Shown here piece after piece: positions 6,983 to 14,509 of a stretch of DNA of 15,568 nt. Source of the DNA: CAZAPZ01 sp964487285. GTDB lineage: Bacteria; Campylobacterota_A; Desulfurellia; JAADFJ01. The notes beneath the pieces are model-generated. The model worked only from the letters and a program-made list of their open reading frames with translations. It ran no database searches and was not told the DNA's origin. Location of the stretch: NCBI GenBank assembly GCA_964487285.1, contig CAZAPZ010000033.1:1-15568 (forward strand), written 5' to 3'. A program made the translations under genes and the position numbers. Positions within the stretch are counted from its first letter, which is position 1. Each line of letters begins with the position of its first letter.

Positions 6983-8782
6983 TTATGCAATTTTCACAAG
7001 TTTATCAATTTGGATATTTGTGAGTGTTTCTTTTTCGTTTAATGCTTTAGAAAGCTGCTGCAAAATCGTTTTATTATCAGCGAGCAGCTTTTTTGCCTTT
7101 GTATAACATCCTGCAATCAGCTGTTTTACTTCATTATCTACCTGTTCGGCTGTTTTATCGCTTACGCTCTTCCTTTGCATTATATCCTGCCCTAAAAAGG
7201 GAGCACTCTCATCGTCGTCTGAGTATTGAATCGGCCCGAGCTTACTCATACCCCATTGCGTAACCATCTTTGTAGCCAATTTTGTTGCCTGGCTTATGTC
7301 ATTTGATGCGCCTGTAGTAATTGGATGACCGGTTACATCCTCAGCAGCTCTCCCTCCGAGAAGCACAATTAATCTATTTGTAAGATAATTAATATCGTAA
7401 GAATGCCTATCACTTTCAGGAATCTGCTGCGTTAGTCCAAGAGCCATACCTCTTGGTATGATTGTAACTTTATAAACAGGATCGCTGTCGGGAAGAAGCT
7501 TTGCTATAAGTGTATGGCCTGATTCATGAATTGCAGTGAGCTCTTTTTCTTTTGCGCTAAGCACCATGCTTTTTCGTTCCGGACCCATCATCACTCTTTC
7601 CTTTGCAAATTCAAAATCTTCCATCTGAATACTATTTTTTTTCTGAACAGACGCTCGAAGGGCAGCCTCATTGACAAGATTCTCAAGATCCGCACCCGAA
7701 AATCCTGGCGTCCCTCTTGCAATAATTTCAAGATCTATGTCACCTGCAACCTTTTTACCTCGTGAATGAACATTCAATATCTCTTTCCTTCCCTTAATAT
7801 CAGGCAGTCCAACAACAATTTTTCTATCAAATCTTCCATGCCGCAGCAGCGCAGAATCAAGAACATCCGGTCTATTGGTTGCGGCAATTACAATAATGCC
7901 TTCATTTTTTGTAAAGCCGTCCATTTCAACTAAAACTTGATTGAGCGTTTGCTCCCTCTCATCACTTCCTCCGCCAATTCCCGTTCCTCTTCTTCTTCCA
8001 ACTGCATCAATTTCATCAATAAAGATTATACAAGGCGAGCTTTTTTTAGCTTTATTGAATAGATCTCTTACGCGTGATGCTCCAATACCAACAAACATTT
8101 CTACAAACTCAGAACCAGAAACCGAGAAGAACGGAACTTTAGCTTCACCTGCCACAGCTTTTGCCAACAATGTCTTGCCTGTACCTGGCTCACCTACAAT
8201 TAGAACGCCCTTAGGTATTCTACCTCCAAGTTTACTGAAACTTGCCGGATCTTTGAGAAATTCTATTATCTCTTTGAGATCATCCTTTGCTTCTTCAACG
8301 CCTGCCACATCCTCAAATGTAAACTTATTATTAACACCGGTTATTATGCGAGCATGAGATTGCCCGAATGAAAACAGATTACCGGATCCTCCCATCCCTC
8401 CGCCTTTCGACTTTTTGATGAGAAAAACAAAGAAAGCTGCAAAAAGCAAAAATGGCAAAAGCGTAATTAAAAGAGAATAGTACCATTGGGATTCCTGATC
8501 GGATTTTAGTTTTATCTGAACATCTTTACCTGAAAGTTTTTTCACTATTGAGTCGGGTGAAGTAATAATGCTGCTAAATCTTACATTTTGCTTTGTAATA
8601 CCATCAATATTTATCCCGTTAATAGTTACACTTTTAAGCTGATCTCCATTTATCAAACTAATCAATCTGCTATATGATATCTCGGTAGTTTTATAATCTT
8701 TGCTCCCAAAAGCATTGAATAAAAAAATAATGACGACCGCTACAGCCAACCAGACTGCAATATTTCGTGTCATAGATTTCAT
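6983..8782 (-). CDS. ftsH: FtsH, membrane-anchored ATP-dependent zinc protease
   Basis: A 599-residue AAA+ protease that extracts and degrades misfolded membrane proteins and short-lived regulators. Order of parts: helix 1 (about 8-24), a periplasmic stretch, helix 2 (103-123), a Gly-rich linker, and the AAA domain with Walker A GEPGTGKT (197-204), pore loop FVEMFVGIGASR (226-237), Walker B IFIDE (253-257) and the second region of homology ATNRPDVLDSALLRHGRFDR (301-320). The M41 protease domain has HESGH (419-423) with the third zinc ligand Asp495 in ASNDISQAT. Two residues are unusual: His315 replaces the near-invariant Pro of LLRPGRFDR, and Ser421 replaces Ala of HEAGH. The start is supported by AAGGGG 9 bp upstream. 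It is the first gene of a four-gene block and has a palindrome in its leader. Confidence 0.97.
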   Translation of the reverse strand: MKSMTRNIAVWLAVAVVIIFLFNAFGSKDYKTTEISYSRLISLINGDQLKSVTINGINIDGITKQNVRFSSIITSPDSIVKKLSGKDVQIKLKSDQESQWYYSLLITLLPFLLFAAFFVFLIKKSKGGGMGGSGNLFSFGQSHARIITGVNNKFTFEDVAGVEEAKDDLKEIIEFLKDPASFSKLGGRIPKGVLIVGEPGTGKTLLAKAVAGEAKVPFFSVSGSEFVEMFVGIGASRVRDLFNKAKKSSPCIIFIDEIDAVGRRRGTGIGGGSDEREQTLNQVLVEMDGFTKNEGIIVIAATNRPDVLDSALLRHGRFDRKIVVGLPDIKGRKEILNVHSRGKKVAGDIDLEIIARGTPGFSGADLENLVNEAALRASVQKKNSIQMEDFEFAKERVMMGPERKSMVLSAKEKELTAIHESGHTLIAKLLPDSDPVYKVTIIPRGMALGLTQQIPESDRHSYDINYLTNRLIVLLGGRAAEDVTGHPITTGASNDISQATKLATKMVTQWGMSKLGPIQYSDDDESAPFLGQDIMQRKSVSDKTAEQVDNEVKQLIAGCYTKAKKLLADNKTILQQLSKALNEKETLTNIQIDKLVKIA

Positions 8783-8842
8783 CTATTTTAACCCCTTACT
8801 GTTTTTTTTATTTTCAAATCAACCTGTACGTTATTTCATGCT

Positions 8843-8875
8843 ATCTCTATTTATTCGTAGTTTCTAAATAGAGAT
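8843..8875. repeat. Perfect 11-bp-arm palindrome in the ftsH leader
   Basis: ATCTCTATTTA (8843-8853) and TAAATAGAGAT (8865-8875) are exact reverse complements with an 11-nt centre. It lies 61-93 bp upstream of the ftsH ATG and downstream of the candidate ftsH promoter, so it could be an operator or a leader hairpin. It does not match CIRCE (TTAGCACTC-N9-GAGTGCTAA), and no U-tract follows on either strand. Confidence 0.6.
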
Positions 8876-8909
8876 TTTACGGTATGCATTAGAAATAGTC
8901 TCATAATAT

Positions 8910-8937
8910 ATATTAGCGACTTTTGTAGTTTTTTCAA
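8910..8937 (-). promoter_or_regulatory. Candidate sigma-70 promoter of the ftsH-folP-recO-miaA block
   Basis: Minus strand: TTGAAA (8932-8937), a 16-bp spacer, then TAATAT (8910-8915). Transcription would begin near 8903 and give a leader of about 120 nt that contains the 8843-8875 palindrome. Both hexamers are near consensus; the AT-rich surroundings offer alternatives a few bases away. Confidence 0.45.
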
Positions 8938-8999
8938 TAAAAAATTGCTCACTGCTTCGCTTGAAAGTTTAATACTTTTGACCATTATTCTGCCTAATA

Positions 9000-9026
9000 A
9001 AGCAAAACAGATATTCCGTTTTGCTT
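9000..9026 (-). terminator. Stem-loop right after tldE, candidate terminator
   Basis: AAGCAAAAC and GTTTTGCTT are 9-bp perfect complements (9000-9008 and 9018-9026) with a 9-nt loop. On the minus strand the stem begins at the last base of the tldE stop. What follows, TATTAGG, is only weakly U-rich, so it may be a weak terminator or a 3'-end stabilising hairpin. Confidence 0.5.
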
Positions 9027-10276
9027 CAAGACACCAAAATTTTCGATACCCTTACGCCTTTTGGACCTATATATTCACCTCGCTTTGTAATATTAGATGA
9101 AAATTTAGCATTTTTGAAACATTCGGGGATCGACCCTGTTATTGAGCCGCCTCTTATAGGGTAACTTTTATTACCATCCACAAAATAGCCCGTTCTTATT
9201 TCACTTGAGAATTCACCTGTTATAAGATTAGGTTCAAAAGTCGAGAAACGCATAAGTTCCAAAAATTTACCGCTATAAAGAGATGATAACGTTTCTTTCC
9301 CGGCCTTAATGCGAATGTTTCGTATATTTCCTATGGGATTGATAGAAAGAAAATCAGAATATCGCTTTGATGCAGCTATTCTCTCAAATATTCCGTCTTT
9401 TATTATCATTCGGTTTTTTAACGCCAAACCGTTTTCATCAAACGGCGATGTTCTGTTCAAACCTTCTTCAAGAGGTAAGGATTCAATAGTAAGCTTATCG
9501 CCCCCTGCCTTAACAACCTCTTCGCCCTTCTTGAAATGAGACCATTTTTCAAACCGGCTTTTGCCTCCTGCATTTGCAACAAAATAGTTAAACAAATTGT
9601 CAAGAGCATCACCCATAAAAAGAACATCAAATTCACCTTTCGGAGGAGCAACTGCATCTGCCGATTGAATAGCAAAAACAGCATAATCGGGAATTATAAG
9701 CGATAGATTCATACTGCGTAGAAACGGTCTGTTTATTGTTATTTCAACATCGTTCGGCCTTCCATTATCGGAAACAAGATTGACAAGAGCTTTAAAATCA
9801 GATGTTTTCTTTGAAGCTTTTACACCCCAACTGTTTATAGTCTCAATCGTTTTTGCAGTTGAAAACAATTCAGCTGAACCAAGTGTGAGATAATTTTGAA
9901 ACGGAGCAAAACTTAACTCAATATCACTCGATAGTTTATCAAGCGAGCTGACTTTCAAGCAATTTTCATCAAACAGTTTGATATTTTCATACTCTGCCGC
10001 TTCAGGCAGACTCCAGCGAGGACTGACAGAGGCGTTAAGCCTGTCTTCAGCTTCTTTTATAACTGCTTTCGGTTCATCTCCTCTGCTGATAAAAAATTTG
10101 GATTGATGCGTTTTGTCATTATCATGCAAAAGAAGCAGGCCTTCGTAGTTTGTATATTCAACAAAACGCTCAGTCTCAATCCTTCCGGCGCTCATATATC
10201 TTTCTATGCGTGAAACGGTAGTTTTCGTAACCTGCCATTCGTTCACGCCTTTTATGATGTCAGTAATCTTTTTCAT
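9026..10276 (-). CDS. pmbA: TldE/PmbA-type metalloprotease partner subunit
   Basis: A 416-residue U62-family protein, the non-catalytic half of the TldD/TldE protease, which in enterobacteria matures the microcin B17 precursor and degrades the CcdA antitoxin. It lacks HExxxH, as expected for TldE. Family segments include DVLFMGDAL and NLFNYF in the middle, TSPFDENGLALKNRMIIKDGIF in the C-terminal half, and GEFSSEIRTGYFVDG followed by the PIRGGSITG block near the end. AGGGA stands about 9 bp before the ATG. It follows tldD with a 27-bp gap, so the two subunits are co-expressed. No peptide precursor or toxin gene is visible nearby, so the native substrate is unknown. Confidence 0.92.
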   Translation of the reverse strand: MKKITDIIKGVNEWQVTKTTVSRIERYMSAGRIETERFVEYTNYEGLLLLHDNDKTHQSKFFISRGDEPKAVIKEAEDRLNASVSPRWSLPEAAEYENIKLFDENCLKVSSLDKLSSDIELSFAPFQNYLTLGSAELFSTAKTIETINSWGVKASKKTSDFKALVNLVSDNGRPNDVEITINRPFLRSMNLSLIIPDYAVFAIQSADAVAPPKGEFDVLFMGDALDNLFNYFVANAGGKSRFEKWSHFKKGEEVVKAGGDKLTIESLPLEEGLNRTSPFDENGLALKNRMIIKDGIFERIAASKRYSDFLSINPIGNIRNIRIKAGKETLSSLYSGKFLELMRFSTFEPNLITGEFSSEIRTGYFVDGNKSYPIRGGSITGSIPECFKNAKFSSNITKRGEYIGPKGVRVSKILVS

Positions 10277-10303
10277 TTTAAATTTCCCTGCAAAACAATA
10301 TAC

Positions 10304-11623
10304 TCATGAAATTTTAGCTTTCAATTTCAGATACGGACCGCCGTCTGTCACTTTCACAATCTCCTTCTCTCCTTTACCGCAATAGCCCAAGCCATCTATC
10401 CGTATTAAGTCCGATACCATGGAAACAGATTTTAACAGATCAGGAACAAATCCTGTAACCATTACGGGTGAAAATAGTTTACCTGTCAGTTTGCCATCTT
10501 TTATCTCTTTTGCGGCTAAGCCTTCAAGTTGAATACCCCACCCTTTCGGATCTTCCATGCCGTTTGTAGGAAACATAAGCATAAATCCATCGTCAACAGA
10601 TGAAATCATATCATCTATCCTGCTTTCTCCTTTGTCAAAATATGTGTTTGTCATCCTTGCATAAGCCTTGTGAAATAGATTCTCTCGCCTGCCGTTTGCA
10701 GTTCGTAAAATATCATTATGAAGATATGCATCAAGATTGGTGAGAGCTTTCACTAAGATGCCATTATCGATAATTTTTGAAGGAGAAGCCACTTCCCCTT
10801 CATCATCAAATAAAAAACTTGCCGCAGCAGAAGGAAATGACGGCGAATCATAGAGATTGACCAAAGGTGATGCAACCTGTTTTCCAAGATATCTATGCGC
10901 TGCAGATCTATCTTTCTCAAAAAGATCAGCTTCGGTTCCATGCCCAAATGCTTCGTGAGCAAATATACCTGAGAATTCAGGAGAAAACAAGGTATTATAT
11001 ACTCCCGGCTTCATTCTTTCTGCATCAAGTAGTCGTTCACCGTCTGCGATCCGTTCTTTATACTCAAACTTCTCTATAACCTCCAATCCACCCTGCTCTT
11101 CTATCCCACCGAAAATCATCTTCTGTTTACCTTTGTCATAAAAGATTGCGCTAAAAATAACTCCGGTTCTTGGGATTTTCTGAAGCAAGTTTTTTTTTGC
11201 AGATATAAACTGACCGGTTAGTTCATTGTGAGTGATAATAACCTTTAAAAATACTATTTTGCTGCTGCTCTTCTTTATCTTTTGCCATATATTATGGGCT
11301 AACAGAATTCTTTCTGCCGCAGGAGTTTCAAAAAAATTTTGCTTTTGAGGAATGGTTAATTCAAGATCGGTTTCTTTTTCATCAATTTCGCCTCCGGCAT
11401 TATTCAACCGTCCCCAATCAAACGACTTCAAATATTCTAAATTATCAGAGGATACCTCAACAATTCTATCTCCACTATGAACAGCAGCTATTACGCCGTC
11501 TATTGTTTGAACCGGTACAATATCCGACTCGTTGTCACTTACAACTATATTTTGTCCGCTCCGCTTCTCTTTCAGAATATACCAATACCCGAAGCGTGAC
11601 AGCTTTTTTTCAAGTTCCTTCAT
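10304..11623 (-). CDS. tldD: TldD, catalytic zinc metalloprotease subunit
   Basis: A 439-residue U62-family protein. It carries HEAFGHGTEADLF (223-235), in which HExxxH supplies zinc ligands and the catalytic Glu224, and a C-terminal YCGKGEK (414-420) whose Cys415 matches the remaining ligand of the family. Known TldD/TldE complexes cleave small unfolded peptides through a narrow channel. I chose ATG 11623 because AAGGGG lies 7 bp upstream; the in-frame TTG at 11641 would lie inside the preceding short gene and has no ribosome binding site. The start overlaps that Trm112-like gene by 14 bp, and tldE follows after 27 bp, which points to one transcription unit. Confidence 0.95.
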   Translation of the reverse strand: MKELEKKLSRFGYWYILKEKRSGQNIVVSDNESDIVPVQTIDGVIAAVHSGDRIVEVSSDNLEYLKSFDWGRLNNAGGEIDEKETDLELTIPQKQNFFETPAAERILLAHNIWQKIKKSSSKIVFLKVIITHNELTGQFISAKKNLLQKIPRTGVIFSAIFYDKGKQKMIFGGIEEQGGLEVIEKFEYKERIADGERLLDAERMKPGVYNTLFSPEFSGIFAHEAFGHGTEADLFEKDRSAAHRYLGKQVASPLVNLYDSPSFPSAAASFLFDDEGEVASPSKIIDNGILVKALTNLDAYLHNDILRTANGRRENLFHKAYARMTNTYFDKGESRIDDMISSVDDGFMLMFPTNGMEDPKGWGIQLEGLAAKEIKDGKLTGKLFSPVMVTGFVPDLLKSVSMVSDLIRIDGLGYCGKGEKEIVKVTDGGPYLKLKAKIS

Positions 11624-11792
11624 CCGGTTTCCCCTTATCAATAATTAATTGAGCAATGCTATCTTCTGTTTTATAACTTAAGTTACACTTTATACATATT
11701 AACTTATCACCTTTAATATATAAATCGCCTTTACATTTAGGACAAGCTAAAATATCCAATATTTCCTTTATTGATAAAGATATTGAGTTAAT
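11610..11792 (-). CDS. Trm112/YcaR-family (UPF0434-like) small zinc-ribbon protein
   Basis: A short frame on the minus strand encodes about 60 residues that include ILDILACPKCKGDLYIKG and LICIKCNLSY. This is the Trm112p-like fold: CPxC near the N-terminus (Cys17, Cys20) and a second CxxC (Cys33, Cys36) make a four-Cys zinc ribbon, followed by a short helix. Bacterial relatives such as E. coli YcaR are 55-65 residues, so the length fits. A perfect AGGAGG (11800-11805) lies 7 bp before ATT (11790-11792), the best-placed start although non-canonical. TTG at 11757-11759, with AAGGA 4 bp ahead, would give 49 residues beginning MDILACPKC. The stop overlaps tldD by 14 bp. Eukaryotic Trm112 activates methyltransferases; the bacterial role is not settled. 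Confidence 0.82.
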   Translation of the reverse strand: MNSISLSIKEILDILACPKCKGDLYIKGDKLICIKCNLSYKTEDSIAQLIIDKGKPDEGT

Positions 11793-11799
11793 AGAGGAG

Positions 11800-11805
11800 C
11801 CTCCT
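11800..11805 (-). promoter_or_regulatory. Consensus ribosome binding site AGGAGG for the Trm112-like gene
   Basis: AGGAGG lies 7 bp upstream of the ATT at 11790-11792 in the Trm112 frame, and no ATG, GTG or TTG occurs at a usable distance from it. It is the strongest Shine-Dalgarno match I noticed in the window, and it decides the start call of the small gene. AGGAG is followed at once by its complement CTCCT, a local palindrome that could affect access. Confidence 0.6.
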
Positions 11806-11871
11806 TAAAATAAAAAAAATTTTGTAATGTGTATGACAAAGAATCGTCATCCAACCGACGGTTTGCTTATT

Positions 11872-11901
11872 TGTAAACAATTCACAACACTTCTTTGTCA
11901 A
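11872..11901 (-). promoter_or_regulatory. Possible promoter of the Trm112-tldD-tldE block
   Basis: Minus strand: a perfect TTGACA (11896-11901), an 18-bp spacer, and TTTACA (11872-11877), a three-of-six match to TATAAT. It is the only -35 consensus in this gap. The start would lie near 11865, about 70 nt before the ATT start. Confidence 0.3.
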
Positions 11902-11938
11902 TTTCTGTCTCTGCAAGGCTTTGCCGATCCCAAATATT

Positions 11939-11966
11939 GAGATTGCCTGCACTTCGCTTGCAATGA
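11939..11966. repeat. Degenerate short palindromic dispersed repeat
   Basis: The segment GAGATTGCC...CTTCGCTTGCAATGA has ATTGC (11942-11946) and GCAAT (11960-11964) as complementary ends. It closely resembles the TCATTGCGAGCGAAG...GCAATCTC type of short dispersed element seen in many bacterial genomes, read here on the minus strand. A shorter, more decayed likeness lies at 8944-8963 (ATTGC...CTTCGCTTG). Its lettering is unlike nearby coding DNA. Confidence 0.45.
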
Positions 11967-12036
11967 TAAAATAGACTTTCTGTTCTCATCACTGAGGATT
12001 GTATTAGATGCGTAAGGTTGGTTATTAGTACACAAA

Positions 12037-13446
12037 TTATGACGAACCGTTCAAAAACTCGTGAAACTGCTCCAGCCGCCTAACCGATTCATCTTTACCC
12101 AGCACCATAAGCATTTCATAAACTCCCGGGCTGACAGTTTTCCCTGTGAGTGCTATTCTAATCGGTTGAGCTATCTTAATGAGCTTAAGCTGATATTTTT
12201 CAACTATACCGTTAACTATATTTTTCAAATTTTCTTCGTTCCATTCCGTCTTCTGCATCAGCATAATTATATCAGAAATAGTATTAAGCTTATCTTTGCA
12301 ATATTTTTTCAAACCTTTCTCATCATACATATTCGGAGCTTCAAAATAAAACAGCATCTGACTTGCCATCTCTTTGAGTGTTTTTGCCCTCGGTTGAACA
12401 GTTTTAACCATCTCCACAAACTTTTCATCGCTTGCAATCGGTTTTCCTATAAGTTTATTTATAAACGGCTCTACCTCTTTTGCAAGAGTTTCCGGCTTTC
12501 TGTTTCTGATATAAACACTGTTTAACCATAGGAGTTTTTCAGAATCAAATATTGCAGCAGATTTTCCAACATGCGATATGTCAAAATATAGTATCATCTC
12601 ATCAACGCTAAAAATTTCTTTATCCTCATAGGCAAATCCCAATCTCACAATATAATTTAAGAGTGCATCCGGCAAGTATCCTTCATCTTTATAAACGCTG
12701 ACGGATGTGGCTCCATGTCGCTTTGAAAATTTCTTTTTATCAGACCCAAGAATCATCGGAACATGCGCATACCGAGGAAGAGTCAGCCCAAGTGCTTTAT
12801 ACAGCAGAATTTGTTTAGGTGTATTAGATATATGGTCATTCCCGCGAATAATGTCAGTTATATCCATCAAAGCATCGTCCACAACGCAGGCGAGATTATA
12901 CATGGGCATTCCGTTTGACCTTACAATAATAAAATCGTCAAGCTCAGTTAGTTTTACAGAAATATTACCATGAATCATATCGTTAAATTCAACGGCATCA
13001 AGCTCATTTGGAAGTTTAAACCGCACAGTATAGCTTTCATTTTTATCGTCTATAGTCCTTTTCGCAGTTCTGCAGAATCCATCGTAATGAGGCCTATCGC
13101 TGGAGGCAATCTGATCTTCTCTAAGCTGCTTTAAACGCTCTTTAGTACAATAGCATTTGTATGCCTTGCCTTCGCTTAAAAGTTTATCTGCATACTTTTT
13201 ATATATATCAACTCTCTGCGATTGAAAATAAGGTCCTTCATCAAAATTTAAACCAACCCATCTGCATACCTCTATAATCATATCGCTAAACCGTTTTTCC
13301 GACCGTTCACTATCCGTATCTTCTATTCTCAACACAATCTTTCCATCGCTATGTTTTGTATATAGATAGTTAAACAGTGCGGTTCTCAGACCGCCAATAT
13401 GCAAAAATCCCGTTGGACTCGGAGGAAATCTGGTAATTATACTCAT
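12037..13446 (-). CDS. gltX: GltX, glutamyl-tRNA synthetase
   Basis: A 469-residue class I synthetase that charges tRNA with glutamate in the cytoplasm. The Rossmann domain carries FPPSPTGFLHIGGLRTALFN (7-26), with HIGG as the HIGH motif. The insertion has the zinc-site pattern Cys98, Cys100, Tyr121, Cys125 (CYC ... YDGFC). The KMSKS loop reads KKFSKRHG (238-245). The C-terminal third is the helical anticodon-binding domain, ending in ALTGKTVSPGVYEMLMVLG. Length is standard. Start ATG 13446 overlaps the upstream stop as ATGA and has no visible ribosome binding site, so coupling is likely. Whether it is discriminating or also charges tRNA-Gln cannot be decided here; no gatCAB or glnS lies in the window. 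Confidence 0.97.
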   Translation of the reverse strand: MSIITRFPPSPTGFLHIGGLRTALFNYLYTKHSDGKIVLRIEDTDSERSEKRFSDMIIEVCRWVGLNFDEGPYFQSQRVDIYKKYADKLLSEGKAYKCYCTKERLKQLREDQIASSDRPHYDGFCRTAKRTIDDKNESYTVRFKLPNELDAVEFNDMIHGNISVKLTELDDFIIVRSNGMPMYNLACVVDDALMDITDIIRGNDHISNTPKQILLYKALGLTLPRYAHVPMILGSDKKKFSKRHGATSVSVYKDEGYLPDALLNYIVRLGFAYEDKEIFSVDEMILYFDISHVGKSAAIFDSEKLLWLNSVYIRNRKPETLAKEVEPFINKLIGKPIASDEKFVEMVKTVQPRAKTLKEMASQMLFYFEAPNMYDEKGLKKYCKDKLNTISDIIMLMQKTEWNEENLKNIVNGIVEKYQLKLIKIAQPIRIALTGKTVSPGVYEMLMVLGKDESVRRLEQFHEFLNGSS

Positions 13447-13919
13447 TTTGCGGTCTTATTATGTTTGGGGATAATCAAAAGAATAACAGGCTTGCTTCCT
13501 GAAAACAGCTCGCTATTTTTTGTATCAATATGATAAATAAGTTTTTTACCTTGTCCTCGATCTATACCGTTTCCAAATATAACAGGACTGCCGAACAAAG
13601 TTAAAGTCTGATCACTTTTCAGATAGATAGCTTTTTCCGATGATGCAACAAATGTTTTCTTGCCCTTGTTATTAATATGAACCGATCCTGTTGCCACTGC
13701 CTTTATAATGCCTCCGTCTTTATCTCTATAAACCGTCAATTTGTCGGATGTTATCGTTAGATTTCCCCGCGTCAAAACAACATTTTTAGTAAAAATAGCC
13801 GTATTGGTATTTTGATTAAATGTTGCTTTCACCGATTTTATAGTAATAGGCAAATTCTTTGGCATGTCAGCTGCATATACATTGGACAGCATCAGCATTA
13901 AAATTATCAGAAATCGCAT
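13443..13919 (-). CDS. lptA: LptA/OstA-like periplasmic lipopolysaccharide-transport protein
   Basis: A 158-residue protein with a signal peptide (MRFLIILMLMLSNVYA, cleavage about residue 16) and an OstA-type beta-jellyroll. The alternating pattern ITIKSVKATFNQNTNTAIFTKNVVLTRG, then ITSDKLTVY, then AVATGSVHI is typical of LptA, which bridges inner and outer membranes for LPS. The length matches small LptA proteins. It overlaps rdgB by 13 bp and gltX by 4 bp, with only a weak AAAGAAA ahead of the ATG. No lptB or lptC adjoins it here, unlike the usual kdsC-lptC-lptA-lptB cluster, so the exact paralogue role is inferred. Its presence indicates a diderm cell envelope. Confidence 0.8.
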   Translation of the reverse strand: MRFLIILMLMLSNVYAADMPKNLPITIKSVKATFNQNTNTAIFTKNVVLTRGNLTITSDKLTVYRDKDGGIIKAVATGSVHINNKGKKTFVASSEKAIYLKSDQTLTLFGSPVIFGNGIDRGQGKKLIYHIDTKNSELFSGSKPVILLIIPKHNKTAK

Positions 13920-14509
13920 TTTCTTTGTATAATCGTTTTCATCTTTCTTAGTGCAATCGCTCTATGGCTTATGAACCTCTTTTTATATGATAGATCGGCA
14001 AAACTAACATTATAGCCTATGGGTATAAAAAGAGGATCATATCCAAAACCGTATATTCCTTTTGTCTCATAAGCTATGACTCCTGCAACTTTGCCAATAC
14101 TTTGATAGATAGCCCCATTAACAATAAGAACCATTACGCAGACAAACTGAGCCCTCCTGTCATCTATGCCTTGCAGCATCGAAAGCATCTTTTTATTATT
14201 GGAAGTATAAGTTGCTTTCGGACCATCAAATCTCGCCGAATAGACACCGGGCATTCCATTCAAAGATCTAACCTCAAGTCCTGAGTCGTCGGCAAGCGTA
14301 GGCAAACCGCACCTCTTGTATAAATTTACAGCCTTGATTATTGCATTCTCTTTATAACTTGTTCCAGTTTCATCGGGAATATCGCCTCCCAGCTCTTCTG
14401 CTGAGATAACTTTTATAGAAAGATCGCCGACCAATTGCTTTATCTCAAAAAGTTTGCCTTTGTTGTGAGTGGCAACGGCGAGTTTATCCAAACTTTTTTT
14501 CCCAATCAC
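13907..14509 (-). CDS. rdgB: RdgB/HAM1-type XTP/dITP diphosphatase
   Basis: A protein of up to 200 residues that hydrolyses XTP, dITP and ITP to monophosphates, keeping deaminated purines out of nucleic acids. Motifs are ATHNKGKL (13-20) for the phosphate-binding start, DETGTSYKENA (46-56), ADDSGLEV (73-80) with catalytic Asp75, PGVYSARF (87-94), GFGYDPLF (154-161) and SHRAIAL (181-187). The start is uncertain: GTG 14509 overlaps transaldolase by 26 bp with no ribosome binding site, whereas TTG at codon 7 (14491), preceded by GGGA, would begin LDKLAVATHNK and leave an 8-bp overlap, closer to the usual family N-terminus. It also overlaps lptA by 13 bp. Confidence 0.94.
   Translation of the reverse strand: MIGKKSLDKLAVATHNKGKLFEIKQLVGDLSIKVISAEELGGDIPDETGTSYKENAIIKAVNLYKRCGLPTLADDSGLEVRSLNGMPGVYSARFDGPKATYTSNNKKMLSMLQGIDDRRAQFVCVMVLIVNGAIYQSIGKVAGVIAYETKGIYGFGYDPLFIPIGYNVSFADLSYKKRFISHRAIALRKMKTIIQRKCDF

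Larger units (their letters stand above)
11793..12036. other. Intergenic region between gltX and the Trm112-like gene
   Basis: About 244 bp hold no convincing open frame on either strand. Contents: a TTGACA (minus, 11896-11901) with a weak TTTACA 18 bp on (11872-11877) as a possible promoter for the Trm112-tldD-tldE block; a palindromic-repeat-like segment at 11939-11966; and no obvious intrinsic terminator for gltX. Confidence 0.45.

Noticed and set aside
7941..8357. 138-codon open frame on the plus strand opposite ftsH
   Set aside because: Low-complexity Ser/Pro/Leu antisense reading of the conserved AAA domain of FtsH.
8843..8875. CIRCE/HrcA operator upstream of ftsH
   Set aside because: The arms do not match TTAGCACTC/GAGTGCTAA and the spacer is 11, not 9.
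11991..12036. Intrinsic terminator after gltX (CTCA-GTGA-TGAG element near 11988)
   Set aside because: Only a 4-bp stem and no U-tract follows on the minus strand.
12061..12525. 154-codon open frame on the plus strand opposite gltX
   Set aside because: Phe/His-rich antisense reading of the gltX coding sequence; gltX itself is unambiguous.
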